64,000 bases of DNA, taken from contig NZ_LUUB01000051.1 in assembly GCF_001641635.1 (NCBI RefSeq), forward strand, positions 177,346 through 241,345, written 5' to 3'. Positions 36,132 to 45,941 of the stretch are shown in pieces. Made by a program: the position numbers and the translations under genes. How positions within the stretch are numbered: position 1 is the stretch's first letter; the number at the start of each line of letters is the position of its first letter. The DNA comes from Bradyrhizobium centrolobii (GTDB lineage Bacteria > Pseudomonadota > Alphaproteobacteria > Rhizobiales > Xanthobacteraceae). The notes below the pieces were generated by a model. That model did not search any database, had not been told where the DNA came from, and saw only the letters and a program-made list of their open reading frames with translations.

Positions 36132-36506
36132 ATGACCGTCACGCTTCATGTCTGCATCACCTGCCGTGCCGGCCAGACGCTCGCCGAGGGCGAAGCCACG
36201 CCCGGTGCCCGGCTGCACGGTGCAATCCTCGACGCCGGCGTGCCGGAGGGCGTCACCGTGGTTCCCGTCGAATGCCTGTCGGCCTGCAACCAGGGCTGCT
36301 CGGTGGCGCTGAGCGCGACCGGCCGCTGGTCCTATGTCTATGGCCGCCTGTCCGATGCCAATGCGCGTGACGTGATCGCGGGGGCTACGGCCTATGCGGC
36401 AGCGCCCGACGGCATCGTGCCCTGGCGCAGCCGTCCCGAGATATTCCGCAAGCAGTCGCTTGCCCGCATTCCCCCTATTGCCGTCGTGCCGGAGGCCGCC
36501 GAATGA
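36132..36506 (+). CDS. DUF1636 family protein, ferredoxin-like metal-binding
   Basis: A 124-residue protein with five cysteines in a C8-x2-C11 ... C48-x3-C52-x3-C56 pattern (CITC; ECLSACNQGC), suggesting a thioredoxin-like [2Fe-2S] ferredoxin fold or a metal site. GGAAGGGGCG precedes the ATG. It overlaps cobW by 4 bp and is the first gene behind the cobalamin riboswitch. The family is known as an accessory of CobW/CobN-type clusters, but its function is not established as far as I know. Cobalt delivery or a redox step are the obvious possibilities. Confidence 0.8.
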   Translation: MTVTLHVCITCRAGQTLAEGEATPGARLHGAILDAGVPEGVTVVPVECLSACNQGCSVALSATGRWSYVYGRLSDANARDVIAGATAYAAAPDGIVPWRSRPEIFRKQSLARIPPIAVVPEAAE

Positions 36507-37537
36507 ACTCACTCGCAAAAGTCCCGGTCACGGTGGTCACCGGGTTCCTCGGATCGGGCAAGACGACGCTGATCCAGCATCTGCTCAGCAACGCCAACGG
36601 CAAGAAGCTCGCGGTGCTCGTCAACGAGTTCGGCAGCGAGGGCGTGGACGGCGAGATATTAAAGTCCTGCGCCGACGCGAACTGCCCGGAAGAGAACATC
36701 GTCGAGCTCGCCAATGGTTGCATCTGCTGCACCGTTGCCGACGATTTCATTCCGACTATGAAGCAGTTGCTGGCGCGGCCCGTAAAACCCGATCACATTC
36801 TGATCGAAACTTCGGGCCTGGCGCTGCCAAAGCCGCTGCTCAAGGCGTTCGATTGGCCTGAGATCCGCTCGCGCATCACGGTCGACGGCGTGATCGCGCT
36901 CGCCGACGCCGAGGCCGTGGCCGCCGGCCGTTTCGCGCCGGATCCGGACGCTGTTGAAGCGCAGCGCGCGGCCGATGAAAATCTCGATCACGAGACGCCG
37001 TTGTCGGAAGTGTTCGAGGACCAGATCGCCTGCGCCGACATCGTGCTGCTGACCAAGGCTGACCTCGCTGGAGCCGCAGGGCTGGAAGCAGCCAAGGCGT
37101 TGATCACCGCCGAAATGCCGCGCCGCGTGCCGATGCTGCCGGTCACCGACGGCGCAATCGACGCGCGCGTGATCCTCGGCTTGGGCGCTGCTGCAGAGAA
37201 TGATCTTGCCGCGCGTCCCTCGCATCATGACGGCGAGGAGGAGCACGAGCATGACGACTTTGCCTCCGTCGTGATCGATCTTCCGGAAGTCAGGGATGTC
37301 GACGCGCTGGTTGCATCGATCCAGAAGCTTGCGCGCGAGCAGAACGTGCTGCGCGCCAAAGGCTACATCGCGGTTGCGGGCAAGCCTATGCGCCTGCTGC
37401 TGCAGGCGGTTGGTGAACGCGTGCGTCACCAGTTCGACAAGCCGTGGAACGCGGGTGCGCGGCAGTCAAAACTCGTCGTGATTGGTGAGCACGGCGATAT
37501 TGACGAAGCCGCGATCAAGGCGGGACTTGGTGTCTGA
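36503..37537 (+). CDS. cobW: CobW-type GTPase, probable cobalt chaperone
   Basis: A 344-residue G3E GTPase: Walker A GFLGSGKTT at residues 14-22, the CxCC metal-binding motif NGCICCTV at 73-76, NKxD-type LTKAD, and a His/Asp/Glu-rich stretch HHDGEEEHEHDD near residue 245. CobW is proposed to deliver cobalt to the CobNST chelatase, which fits cobN starting at its stop codon. Confidence 0.92.
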   Translation: MNSLAKVPVTVVTGFLGSGKTTLIQHLLSNANGKKLAVLVNEFGSEGVDGEILKSCADANCPEENIVELANGCICCTVADDFIPTMKQLLARPVKPDHILIETSGLALPKPLLKAFDWPEIRSRITVDGVIALADAEAVAAGRFAPDPDAVEAQRAADENLDHETPLSEVFEDQIACADIVLLTKADLAGAAGLEAAKALITAEMPRRVPMLPVTDGAIDARVILGLGAAAENDLAARPSHHDGEEEHEHDDFASVVIDLPEVRDVDALVASIQKLAREQNVLRAKGYIAVAGKPMRLLLQAVGERVRHQFDKPWNAGARQSKLVVIGEHGDIDEAAIKAGLGV

Positions 37538-40500
37538 TGCATGTCGTCTTCCGCGAGAGCCGCGGTCTCGAGGAGACCGCGACGCCAAGGGACATCGGCC
37601 AGGACCCGGCCGATCTCGTGGTGCTCTCGTTCTCGGATTCCGACCTTGCCGCGTTCGCGGCGGGCTGGCGGCGCGGCCGCGACAGCCTGCCGTCGCTGCG
37701 GCTTGCCAATCTCGCGGAGCTCCGTCACCCGCTCTCGGTCGACACCTATATCGAGCGCACGCTTTCGCAGGCGCGCGGCATCCTGGTGCGCCTGATCGGC
37801 GGTGAGTCCTACTGGTCCTACGGACTCGCCGCCCTGCATCAACTCGCAAACGCGCGTGGCATCGTGCTCGCCGTGCTCCCGGCCGATGGTCGCGACGACA
37901 CGCGGTTGGACGCGTACTCAACTTTGCCCGTCTCGACGCTGCGGCGGCTCAAGGTGCTCTGCGACACCGGCGGTCCCGTCGCGGCCCAGGCCGCCATCGC
38001 GCAGCTCGCGCTGGCCTCGGGCCTCTATGCCGGGCCGGTGGTCGGCGAGATGAACGTTCCCGAGATGGGCTTTTACGATCCCGCGCGTGGCGTGATCGCG
38101 GCGCTGCCGGGCTCCGATGGCAGGCCGCGCGCGCTCGTGACCTTCTATCGCGCCTATCTCACTGCCGCGGACACCGGTCCGATCGACGCCCTGATCGCGG
38201 CGCTGCGCGGGCGCGGCTTTGACGCCCATGGCGTGTTCGTCGTCTCGCTGAAGGCCGCGGGCGTCGCGGATTGGTTGCGGGCTTACCTCGCGCAAGACCC
38301 GCCCGCTGCGATCGTCAATGCGACAGCGTTCTCCGCAACCGGTGACGACGGCACGACGCCGTTCGACGCCGCATCGTGCCCGGTGTTCCAGGTGGCGCTC
38401 TCGACGGCGCGGCGCGAGGACTGGGCTACCTCGCTGCGTGGCCTGTCGCCTGGCGACCTCGCAATGCATGTGGTGCTGCCCGAGGTCGATGGCCGCCTGT
38501 TCGCGGGCGTGGTGAGCTTCAAGTCGGCCGCGATGCGCGATCCCGATCTGCAGTTCTCGCATCTTGCGCACAGGCCTGATGAGGAGCGCGTGGGCGCGGT
38601 GGCCGCGCGCGCCGCAGCGTGGCGGCGGCTTGCGGAGAAGCCGGCCGGCGAGAAGCGGCTGGCGATCGTGCTCTCGAACTATCCTGGCCGCCCGCATCAG
38701 ATCGCGCATGCGGTTGGCCTCGATGCGCTTGCCTCGGTCGAAGCGCTGCTGCCTGATCTTGCGGAATCCGGATTCGATGTCACCCCGGCCCATGGGCTCG
38801 GTGTGACACTGCTGAAGCAGAAAGTGACCTGGAGCGTCGCCGATTATCGCGCAGCGCTCGCGCGTCTTCCGAAGGAGTTGCGGGACGATCTTGCACGCGC
38901 CTGGGGCACACCGGAAGATGATCCGAGTTGCCGCGACGGCGCGTTCCATTTCGCCGGCGTCGGATGCGGCAGGTCGATCATCGCGGTCGAGCCGGAGCGT
39001 GGCGATACGAGCACCCGCGACGCGGACTATCACGATCTCGCCCGCACGCCGCGCCACGCCTATGTCGCGTTCTATCTCTGGCTCCGGCAGCAGGGCATCG
39101 ACGCCGTCGTGCACATGGGCGCGCATGGCACGCTGGAATGGCTGCCCGGAAAATCCGTCGCGCTGTCATCGAGCTGCTGGCCGGAAGCGCTGATCGGCGA
39201 TCTGCCCGTCATCTATCCCTTCATCGTCAACGATCCCGGCGAGGCGGCGCAAGCCAAGCGGCGCACCTCCGCCGTCACGATCGGGCATTTGCCGCCGCCG
39301 CTCACGCAATCAGCTGTACCTGAAGGCCTGCGCCGCCTCGAACAGCTGCTCGACGAGTATTCGACCGCTGACGGTCTCGATCCTGCCCGCCGCCAGCGCC
39401 TGATCGCCGCGATCCGAGACGAAGCGCGCGCCGCCGGACTCGAGGATGATCTCGGCCTGAACACTTCGGCTGCGCCGGCGGAAGCGATTCCGCGGATCGA
39501 TCGTTTCGTCTGCGATCTCAAGGAAAGCCAGTTCGGCGATGGTCTCCACGTGTTCGGCCGCGGCGCCTGCGGCGAGGCGGAGCGGGACGCGCTGGCCGCT
39601 GCGCTTGCGGGCCGTCGCGTCGCGCCAGGGCCGTCGGGCTCACCCTACCGCGGGCGCCAGGACGTGCTGCCCACGGGGCGCAACCTGTTCGCAGTCGATC
39701 CGCGCGCCGTGCCGACGCCGTCGGCGCATGCGCAGGGAATCAAGCTCGCCGAAGAGCTGCTCCGTCGCCACTTGCAGGATCACGGCGACTGGCCGAAGGG
39801 GCTCGTGGTCGATCTCTGGGGCTCCGCAACGATGCGCACCGCAGGCGAGGAGTTCGCGATGGCTCTGCACCTTGCCGGCCTTGCGCCGCGCTGGGATCAT
39901 GCATCGGGCCGCGTGACCGGCTACGACATCGTTGCGCCGGCCGAACTCGGCCGGCCCCGCATCGACGTCACGCTGCGCGTCTCGGGCCTGTTCCGCGACG
40001 TCTTTTCGAGCCTTGCGCAATTGTTCGAGGCGGCGACCGAAGCGCTCTCCGCGCGTGAGGACGAGGGCGACGAGAACCCGTATCGCCATCGCGCGTCCCG
40101 CGTGTTCGCGCCGCGCCCCGGACAATACGGCGTTGCCTTGTCGGCGATCCCGGATGCCTTCACGCCTGATACGCGGGAGGCCGCGGGCGAAGCCTGGCTC
40201 TCGGCATCGTCCTGGGCGTTCTCCGCCGATGGTGCGATGCAGCCAGATCGCGCCGGCATCGAATCTCGACTCGCCTCTGCCGATGCCTTCGTCCACGTCC
40301 AGGACTTGCCGGAAACCGATCTGCTGCTCGCCGCGGATTATGCCGCGCATGAAGCAGGTGTCGCCGCAGCCGCAGCACATCTCGGCGCGGCCGCGCCGTC
40401 GCTCTATCATCTCGATGCGACGCGCCCCGACCGGCCGCACGCGCACACGCTGACCGAGGAGATTTCGCGCGTCGTCCGTGCACGCGCCGCCAATCCGGCC

Positions 40501-40785
40501 TGGATCGCCGGCATGATGCGCCACGGTTTTCGTGGCGCTGCCGAGATCACCGCGACGCTCGAGCATATGGCGGCCTTTGCTCATCTTGCGGGCGCGGTGC
40601 CGCCGCATCTGTTCGATCTCTACTTCGACGCGACGCTCGGCAACGACGACGTTCTCGCCTTCATGGCGCGCGAAAATCCGGCGGCGCTCACCGCGATGGA
40701 AACCTGCTTCACGCGCCTGCATGAGGCTTCGCTCTGGCGAACGCGCCGCAATTCGATCGCGGCGGCGCTGCGGGAGGCCTCATGA
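37537..40785 (+). CDS. cobN: Aerobic cobaltochelatase large subunit
   Basis: A 1082-residue CobN/magnesium-chelatase H-type protein that inserts Co2+ into hydrogenobyrinic acid a,c-diamide with ATP and the CobS/CobT chelatase subunits, which are not in this window. The HMGAHG metal/porphyrin motif with LEWLPGKSVALS is encoded at about 39112-39165. It is shorter than the roughly 1275-residue P. denitrificans protein but the domain order is intact. Its ATG overlaps the cobW stop by one base (TGATG). Confidence 0.94.
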   Translation: MHVVFRESRGLEETATPRDIGQDPADLVVLSFSDSDLAAFAAGWRRGRDSLPSLRLANLAELRHPLSVDTYIERTLSQARGILVRLIGGESYWSYGLAALHQLANARGIVLAVLPADGRDDTRLDAYSTLPVSTLRRLKVLCDTGGPVAAQAAIAQLALASGLYAGPVVGEMNVPEMGFYDPARGVIAALPGSDGRPRALVTFYRAYLTAADTGPIDALIAALRGRGFDAHGVFVVSLKAAGVADWLRAYLAQDPPAAIVNATAFSATGDDGTTPFDAASCPVFQVALSTARREDWATSLRGLSPGDLAMHVVLPEVDGRLFAGVVSFKSAAMRDPDLQFSHLAHRPDEERVGAVAARAAAWRRLAEKPAGEKRLAIVLSNYPGRPHQIAHAVGLDALASVEALLPDLAESGFDVTPAHGLGVTLLKQKVTWSVADYRAALARLPKELRDDLARAWGTPEDDPSCRDGAFHFAGVGCGRSIIAVEPERGDTSTRDADYHDLARTPRHAYVAFYLWLRQQGIDAVVHMGAHGTLEWLPGKSVALSSSCWPEALIGDLPVIYPFIVNDPGEAAQAKRRTSAVTIGHLPPPLTQSAVPEGLRRLEQLLDEYSTADGLDPARRQRLIAAIRDEARAAGLEDDLGLNTSAAPAEAIPRIDRFVCDLKESQFGDGLHVFGRGACGEAERDALAAALAGRRVAPGPSGSPYRGRQDVLPTGRNLFAVDPRAVPTPSAHAQGIKLAEELLRRHLQDHGDWPKGLVVDLWGSATMRTAGEEFAMALHLAGLAPRWDHASGRVTGYDIVAPAELGRPRIDVTLRVSGLFRDVFSSLAQLFEAATEALSAREDEGDENPYRHRASRVFAPRPGQYGVALSAIPDAFTPDTREAAGEAWLSASSWAFSADGAMQPDRAGIESRLASADAFVHVQDLPETDLLLAADYAAHEAGVAAAAAHLGAAAPSLYHLDATRPDRPHAHTLTEEISRVVRARAANPAWIAGMMRHGFRGAAEITATLEHMAAFAHLAGAVPPHLFDLYFDATLGNDDVLAFMARENPAALTAMETCFTRLHEASLWRTRRNSIAAALREAS

Positions 40786-41945
40786 GCGCGATCGCGATCA
40801 AGGGCTGGTGCCCCGGTGCGCTGCGGCCGATGCAGTCGGGCGATGGTCTCGTCGTCCGCGTCCGTCCGTTCGGCGGACGCCTCGATGCAACGCAAATTGC
40901 CGGAATTGCCGATCTCGCCGGACGTTACGGCAATGGCCTGATCGACGTGACCAGCCGTGCCAATCTCCAGATCCGGGGCGTCGACGAACAGGGCCATCGG
41001 CCGCTGCTCGACGGCCTCGCACGATTGGGGCTGCTCGATCCCGATCAGGCTACGGAATCGCGTCGCAACATCCTGGTGACGCCGTTCTGGGGCGATCGCG
41101 ACGAGACGCAGGCGCTCGCCGCCGAGCTCGAGGAGACGCTCGCGGACAGCACGCTCGACCTTCCCACCAAGTTCGGCTTCGCCATCGACGATGGGACCTC
41201 GCGCGTGCTCGCCGGCGATTCCGCTGATGTGCGCATCGAGCGCGACCGTGCCGGCGGGCTTCTGGTGCGGGCCGACGGCGCGACGCTCGGGCGCTCCGCT
41301 GCTCGCGGCGAGGCTGTGACGATGGCATTGGCGCTCGCAAATTGGTTCATCGTCTCCGGCGGCGCCAAGGGCGGGCGAGGGCGCATGGCGGCCCATGTCG
41401 CGGCCGGTGCGACATTGCCTGAGGCGTTGCGCGGTGAGACCGAGCCCGCGCCGGTCATGGCCGCGGCGCGTCCCGGCCAATATCCGCAAGGCGTGCTGGT
41501 CGGCATCGCCTTCGGGCAACTGCCGCATACGACGCTGCACCAACTGTCCGCGTGCGGACATGCGCTGCGCATGACGCCGTGGCGGATGGTTCTCAGCGAA
41601 GGCAAGCGGGAGATGCCCAGTGCGGCGGAGCTTATCACTGAACCCTTTGATCCCGCGCTGCGCGTCATCGCTTGCAGCGGTGCGCCACGCTGCCGCGAGG
41701 CCCATGCCGACACCCGCGCGCTCGCAGCCGCGCTCGCGCCGCGTATCGCCGCGGATACTCGGCTTCACGTCTCCGGCTGCGCCAAGGGCTGTGCCCATTC
41801 CGGCGCGGCCGCGGTCACGCTGGTGGCGACCCGCGCCGGATTCGATCTCGTCCGCGACGGCTCGACGCGCGATGAACCCATCCTGCGCGGCTTGAGCGGC
41901 GCCGACATCGTCGGTGATCCCTCCATTCTGGTGGGAGGACACTGA
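40782..41945 (+). CDS. cobG: Precorrin-3B synthase
   Basis: A 387-residue sulfite/nitrite-reductase-like enzyme that uses O2 to convert precorrin-3A to precorrin-3B, the step that defines the aerobic route. Fe4S4/siroheme-type cysteines are in CSGAPRC and SGCAKGC near the C-terminus, and SRANLQIRG is conserved near residue 58. It overlaps cobN (ATGA) and cobH (TGATG). Confidence 0.92.
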   Translation: MSAIAIKGWCPGALRPMQSGDGLVVRVRPFGGRLDATQIAGIADLAGRYGNGLIDVTSRANLQIRGVDEQGHRPLLDGLARLGLLDPDQATESRRNILVTPFWGDRDETQALAAELEETLADSTLDLPTKFGFAIDDGTSRVLAGDSADVRIERDRAGGLLVRADGATLGRSAARGEAVTMALALANWFIVSGGAKGGRGRMAAHVAAGATLPEALRGETEPAPVMAAARPGQYPQGVLVGIAFGQLPHTTLHQLSACGHALRMTPWRMVLSEGKREMPSAAELITEPFDPALRVIACSGAPRCREAHADTRALAAALAPRIAADTRLHVSGCAKGCAHSGAAAVTLVATRAGFDLVRDGSTRDEPILRGLSGADIVGDPSILVGGH

Positions 41946-42574
41946 TGCCGCATCTCTATGAGACCGACGGCGCGGCGATCTACCGGCAATCCTTCGCCAC
42001 CATCCGGGCTGAAGCGGATCTGGCGCGCTTCACGGCCGACGAGGAACAGGTCGTGGTGCGGATGATTCATGCCGCGGGCATGGTGGGCCTGGAAACTCAT
42101 ATCCGCTTCACGCCGGGTATGGCGACCGCGGCGCGCGCCGCATTGCAGAATGGCGCGCCGATCCTGTGCGACGCGCGCATGGTCTCCGAGGGCATCACGC
42201 GCGCGAGACTTCCCTCCGGAAATGCGGTCATCTGCACGCTCGGCGACACCGCCGTTCCCGCGCTGGCGCAATCCATGCGCAACACGCGCTCGGCCGCGGC
42301 GCTGGAGCTTTGGCGGCCGCATCTCGACGGTGCGATCGTTGCGATCGGCAACGCGCCGACCGCGCTGTTTCATCTCCTCAACATGCTGGAGGACCGCGAC
42401 TGCCCGCGGCCGGCAGCGATCATCGGCTGCCCGGTCGGCTTCGTCGGAGCGACCGAATCCAAGGCCGCGCTGATGGCCGATCCGCCGGCGCCCGCGCTGA
42501 CGGTCGAGGGCCGCCTCGGCGGTTCCGCGATCACGGTCGCCGCCGTGAACGCGCTCGCGAGCCGGAGCGAATAG
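41945..42574 (+). CDS. cobH: Precorrin-8X methylmutase
   Basis: A 209-residue enzyme matching CobH, which moves the C11 methyl to C12 to give hydrogenobyrinic acid. The catalytic histidine is in MIHAAGM near residue 43, and GNAPTALFHLL and GCPVGFVGATESK are conserved. Start overlaps the cobG stop by one base; cobI starts 2 bp after its stop. Confidence 0.94.
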   Translation: MPHLYETDGAAIYRQSFATIRAEADLARFTADEEQVVVRMIHAAGMVGLETHIRFTPGMATAARAALQNGAPILCDARMVSEGITRARLPSGNAVICTLGDTAVPALAQSMRNTRSAAALELWRPHLDGAIVAIGNAPTALFHLLNMLEDRDCPRPAAIIGCPVGFVGATESKAALMADPPAPALTVEGRLGGSAITVAAVNALASRSE

Positions 42575-42576
42575 CC

Positions 42577-43308
42577 ATGGGACGCATTATCTGCTGCGGT
42601 CTCGGCCCCGGCGATCCCGATTTGATGAGCGTGCGCGCCGACCGCACCGTGCGCGCCGCCAAGCACGTCGCCTATTTCCGCAAGAAGGGGCGTCCCGGTC
42701 AGGCGCGCCGCATCGTCGAAGGCATGCTCGCCGCTGACGTCACCGAATATCCCATGGAATATCCGGTCACCACGGAGATCGCCTTCGACAGTCCGGAGTA
42801 TGTGAAGCTGCTTGCCGGCTTCTACGACGAATGGACGGAGCGGCTGGCGCGGCTGGCGCGCGCTGTCGACGTCGTCGTGCTCTGCGAAGGCGATCCCTAT
42901 TTCTACGGCTCCTTCATGCATCTGCACGCACGCCTGCAAGGCCGCGTCGCGATCGAGGTGATTGCCGGCATTCCCGGCATGGTCGGATGCTGGAACGCGG
43001 TCGGCCAGCCGATCGCGCTCGGCGACGATGTCACGACGATGCTGATGGGCACGCTGGCCGAGGACGAACTCGAACGACGCATGCGCGATTCCGATGCGCT
43101 CGTCATCATGAAGACCGGCCGCAACCTCCAGAAAGTGCGTCGCGCACTGGCTTCGGCCGGTCGGCTCGCCGATGCCTGGCTGGTCGAACGCGGCACCATG
43201 CCGGGCGAGCGCGTCGCGCGGCTTGCCGACGTCGATGCGGCCGAGTGTCCCTATTTCGCGATCGTGCTCGTGCACGGCAAGGGCCGGCATCTGGACGCCG
43301 CCGAATGA
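42577..43308 (+). CDS. cobI: Precorrin-2 C20-methyltransferase
   Basis: A 243-residue tetrapyrrole methylase: GLGPGDPDLMSVRA near the N-terminus, CEGDPYFYGSFMHLH, and IPGMVGCWN. It uses SAM to methylate precorrin-2 at C20 giving precorrin-3A, the substrate of CobG. It overlaps cobJ by 4 bp. Confidence 0.94.
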   Translation: MGRIICCGLGPGDPDLMSVRADRTVRAAKHVAYFRKKGRPGQARRIVEGMLAADVTEYPMEYPVTTEIAFDSPEYVKLLAGFYDEWTERLARLARAVDVVVLCEGDPYFYGSFMHLHARLQGRVAIEVIAGIPGMVGCWNAVGQPIALGDDVTTMLMGTLAEDELERRMRDSDALVIMKTGRNLQKVRRALASAGRLADAWLVERGTMPGERVARLADVDAAECPYFAIVLVHGKGRHLDAAE

Positions 43309-44039
43309 CGGGCACGCTGACCATTGCGGGCCTTGGGCCGGGCAGCGACGCGCTGGTGACGCCGGAAGTCTCCGCCGCACTCGCGGCGGCGACCGATATT
43401 CTGGGCTATGCCCCCTATGTTGCGCGGGTGCCGCGGCGGGCCGGGCTCACCCTCCATCCATCCGATAACCGCGAGGAGTTGCAGCGCGCGAGCGAGGCCT
43501 TGCGCCTCGCTGCCGAAGGCGCGCAGGTCGTCATCGTCTCCTCCGGCGATCCCGGCGTCTTTGCGATGGCCTCTGCCGTGTTCGAGGCACTCGAACAGAC
43601 GCCGCAATGGCGGGAGCTTCCGATCCGCGTGCTGCCCGGCGTGACCGCGATGCTGGCGGCGGCCGCGCGCGCCGGCGCGCCGCTCGGCCATGATTTCTGC
43701 GCGATCAATCTCTCTGACAATCTCAAGCCGTGGGCGGTGATCGAGAAGCGTCTGCGGCTCGCCGCGGAAGCCGATTTTGCCATCGCGATGTACAATCCGC
43801 GCTCGGTGAGTCGACCGGAAGGGTTTGGCCGCGCGCTAGCGGTGTTGAAGGACGCCGGCTGCGGCGAGCGCCTGGTGATCTTCGCGCGCGCGGTCAGCGC
43901 GCCCGAAGAGAAGATCGAGACCGTCAAGTTGAACGAGGCCCGGCCCGAGATGGCCGATATGCGCACGCTCGTGATCGTCGGCAATTCGCAGACGCGCCGC
44001 GTTGGCCGCTGGCTCTATGCGCCGCGGGGCGTCCGGTGA
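43305..44039 (+). CDS. cobJ: Precorrin-3B C17-methyltransferase
   Basis: A 244-residue SAM-dependent tetrapyrrole methylase with GLGPGSDALVTPE, SSGDPGVFAMA, LPGVTAM and AMYNPRS. It methylates C17 and contracts the ring to precorrin-4. Its last 25 bases overlap, on the opposite strand, the end of cobK. Confidence 0.94.
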   Translation: MTGTLTIAGLGPGSDALVTPEVSAALAAATDILGYAPYVARVPRRAGLTLHPSDNREELQRASEALRLAAEGAQVVIVSSGDPGVFAMASAVFEALEQTPQWRELPIRVLPGVTAMLAAAARAGAPLGHDFCAINLSDNLKPWAVIEKRLRLAAEADFAIAMYNPRSVSRPEGFGRALAVLKDAGCGERLVIFARAVSAPEEKIETVKLNEARPEMADMRTLVIVGNSQTRRVGRWLYAPRGVR

Positions 44040-44761
44040 CCAAGCCACTGCATCACCTCGGCGACGCTCTCCACCCGCGATCTCTCGGGCAGCTCCGGCC
44101 GCGCGATCATGATCACGGGAAGCCCAAGCGCGCGGGCGGCGTCGACCTTGGCGCGCGCGCCATCGCCGCCGGAGTTGCGGGCGACGATCCATGCGATGCC
44201 GCGCTCGCGCATCATCTCCAGTTCGCCAGCGAGCGTGAACGGCCCGCGCGACACGATCACGTCAGCCGCGAAGGGCAGGGGCCCTTCGGGCGGATCCACA
44301 AACCGCAGCGTGTAGGCGTGCTGCAGCCTCGTCGCGAATGGCGCGATATGCTGGCGGCCGATGGCGAGGAACACCTTGGCCGGGCTCTCCGGAAGAGCCG
44401 CGACGGCTGCATTGACATCCGCGACGTCGATCCAGTTGTCGCCGGACGCCTTGTCCCACGGTGCGCGCTCGAGCGCGATCAGCGGCGTTCCCGTGTTGTC
44501 GCAAGCCGCGACTGCATTACGGCTCATCTCCGCCGCGAAGGGATGCGTCGCATCGATCACATGCGTAATGCCTTCGCGCCGAATGTAGTCGGCAAGACCG
44601 CTTGTGCCGCCGAAACCGCCGATGCGGGTCGGCAGCGGCTGGCCGGCCGGGGCGCGGGTGCGGCCGCCATAGGAATAGACGGCCTCGATGCCCGCGCGCG
44701 CGATCTCGGCCGCAAGCAAGCTTGCGTCGGCCGTTCCGCCCAGAATGAGGGCGCGCGTCAT
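44015..44761 (-). CDS. cobK: Precorrin-6A reductase, antisense within the cob operon
   Basis: A 248-residue NADPH-dependent reductase of precorrin-6A: ALILGGTADASLLA at the N-terminus, YGGRTRAPAGQPLPTRIGGFGG, and DATHPFAAEMSRNA. It is the only minus-strand gene inside the operon. Its 3' end overlaps cobJ by 25 bp. Its start codon (44759-44761, read on the minus strand) overlaps the cobL ATG (44760-44762) by two bases. Any dedicated promoter must therefore lie within cobL. Confidence 0.93.
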   Translation of the reverse strand: MTRALILGGTADASLLAAEIARAGIEAVYSYGGRTRAPAGQPLPTRIGGFGGTSGLADYIRREGITHVIDATHPFAAEMSRNAVAACDNTGTPLIALERAPWDKASGDNWIDVADVNAAVAALPESPAKVFLAIGRQHIAPFATRLQHAYTLRFVDPPEGPLPFAADVIVSRGPFTLAGELEMMRERGIAWIVARNSGGDGARAKVDAARALGLPVIMIARPELPERSRVESVAEVMQWLGHRTPRGA

Positions 44762-45941
44762 GGCTAATCCCTGGCTGACCATCATCGGTATCGGCGAAGA
44801 TGGCCCTGCGGGCCTGTCGGACGCAAGCCGAAAGGCGCTTGCCGACGCCGAAACCGTCTTCGGCGGCGAGCGTCATCTTGCGCTCGCAGGCATCACCGAT
44901 CGCGGTCGGCCTTGGCCAGTGCCGTTCGATGCCGAGATCGTGCTGAGTCGCCGCGGCCGTCCGACGGTGGTGCTCGCCTCTGGCGATCCGTTTTGGCATG
45001 GCGCCGGTGGAAGCCTTGCCGAGAAACTCGATAAAGGCGAGTGGATCGCGCATACCGCGCCGTCAACCTTCTCGCTCGCCGCCGCACGGCTGGGCTGGCG
45101 CCTCGAATCCGTCACCTGTCTCGGTCTCCACGCCGCGCCATTCGAGCGCCTTGCGCCGCATCTGGCGCGCGATGCTCGGATCATCTGCCTGGTCCGCGAC
45201 GGCAAGGCGGCCGGCGATCTCGCAGAATGGCTGAGCGAGCGCGGATGGGGTGCCTCGGCCTTCTGGACTCTCGCTGCGCTCGGCGGACCGCATGAAAGCG
45301 TCAGGGAGTGTCGCGCTGACGGCTTTGCCCGCGAGGTTGCTGGAAACCTGGTCGCAGTGGCGCTGGAGGCGAGGGGAGCAGAAGGCATGCCTCGCAGCTC
45401 CGGCCTGTCGGACGATCTCTTCGTCCATGACGGCCAGATCACCAAGCGGCCGATCCGTGCGCTCGCCCTCTCCGCGCTGGCGCCGCGCCCCGGCGAGCGG
45501 CTGTGGGACATCGGTGCCGGCTCAGGCTCGATCTCCGTCGAATGGGCGCTGTGCGGTGGAACGGCGATCGCTGTCGAAGCGCGCGAGGATCGCGCGGCAA
45601 ACATTCGCAGCAACGCGGCCACTTTCGGGTTGGCGCATCGGATCACCGTTATCGCCCAGGAGGCACCTGGCGCTCTCGCGGCGCTTGAAACGCCGGATGC
45701 CGTCTTCATCGGCGGGGGCCTCGACAGTGCGATGTTCGATGCGGTCTGGTCGCGGATTGCACCCGGCACGCGGATGGTAGCTCATGCCGTGACGCTGGAG
45801 ACGGAAGCGCTGCTCGGCGAGCTGCAACAGCAGCACGGCGGGGAGTTGATGCGGGTCGAAATTGCACATGCCGGTCCGCTCGGCCGTTATCGGTCCTGGG
45901 AGGCGGCGCGACCCGTGGTGCAATGGAGCGGGGTCCGATGA
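44760..45941 (+). CDS. cobL: Precorrin-6B C5,15-methyltransferase (decarboxylating)
   Basis: A 393-residue fusion of CbiE-like (N-terminal, [14 protein letters not shown] ... SGDPFWHG) and CbiT-like (C-terminal, [17 protein letters not shown]-binding) domains, as usual in the aerobic pathway. It methylates C5 and C15 and removes the C12 acetate carboxyl. The ATG is chosen because longer readings run antisense through cobK. It overlaps cobE by 4 bp. Confidence 0.94.
   Translation: MANPWLTIIGIGEDGPAGLSDASRKALADAETVFGGERHLALAGITDRGRPWPVPFDAEIVLSRRGRPTVVLASGDPFWHGAGGSLAEKLDKGEWIAHTAPSTFSLAAARLGWRLESVTCLGLHAAPFERLAPHLARDARIICLVRDGKAAGDLAEWLSERGWGASAFWTLAALGGPHESVRECRADGFAREVAGNLVAVALEARGAEGMPRSSGLSDDLFVHDGQITKRPIRALALSALAPRPGERLWDIGAGSGSISVEWALCGGTAIAVEAREDRAANIRSNAATFGLAHRITVIAQEAPGALAALETPDAVFIGGGLDSAMFDAVWSRIAPGTRMVAHAVTLETEALLGELQQQHGGELMRVEIAHAGPLGRYRSWEAARPVVQWSGVR

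Noticed and set aside
36525..37537. Possible yjiA/nickel-type GTPase instead of CobW
   Set aside because: The position between a cobalamin riboswitch and cobN, with one-base overlap to cobN, favours CobW; the G3E family alone would not decide it.
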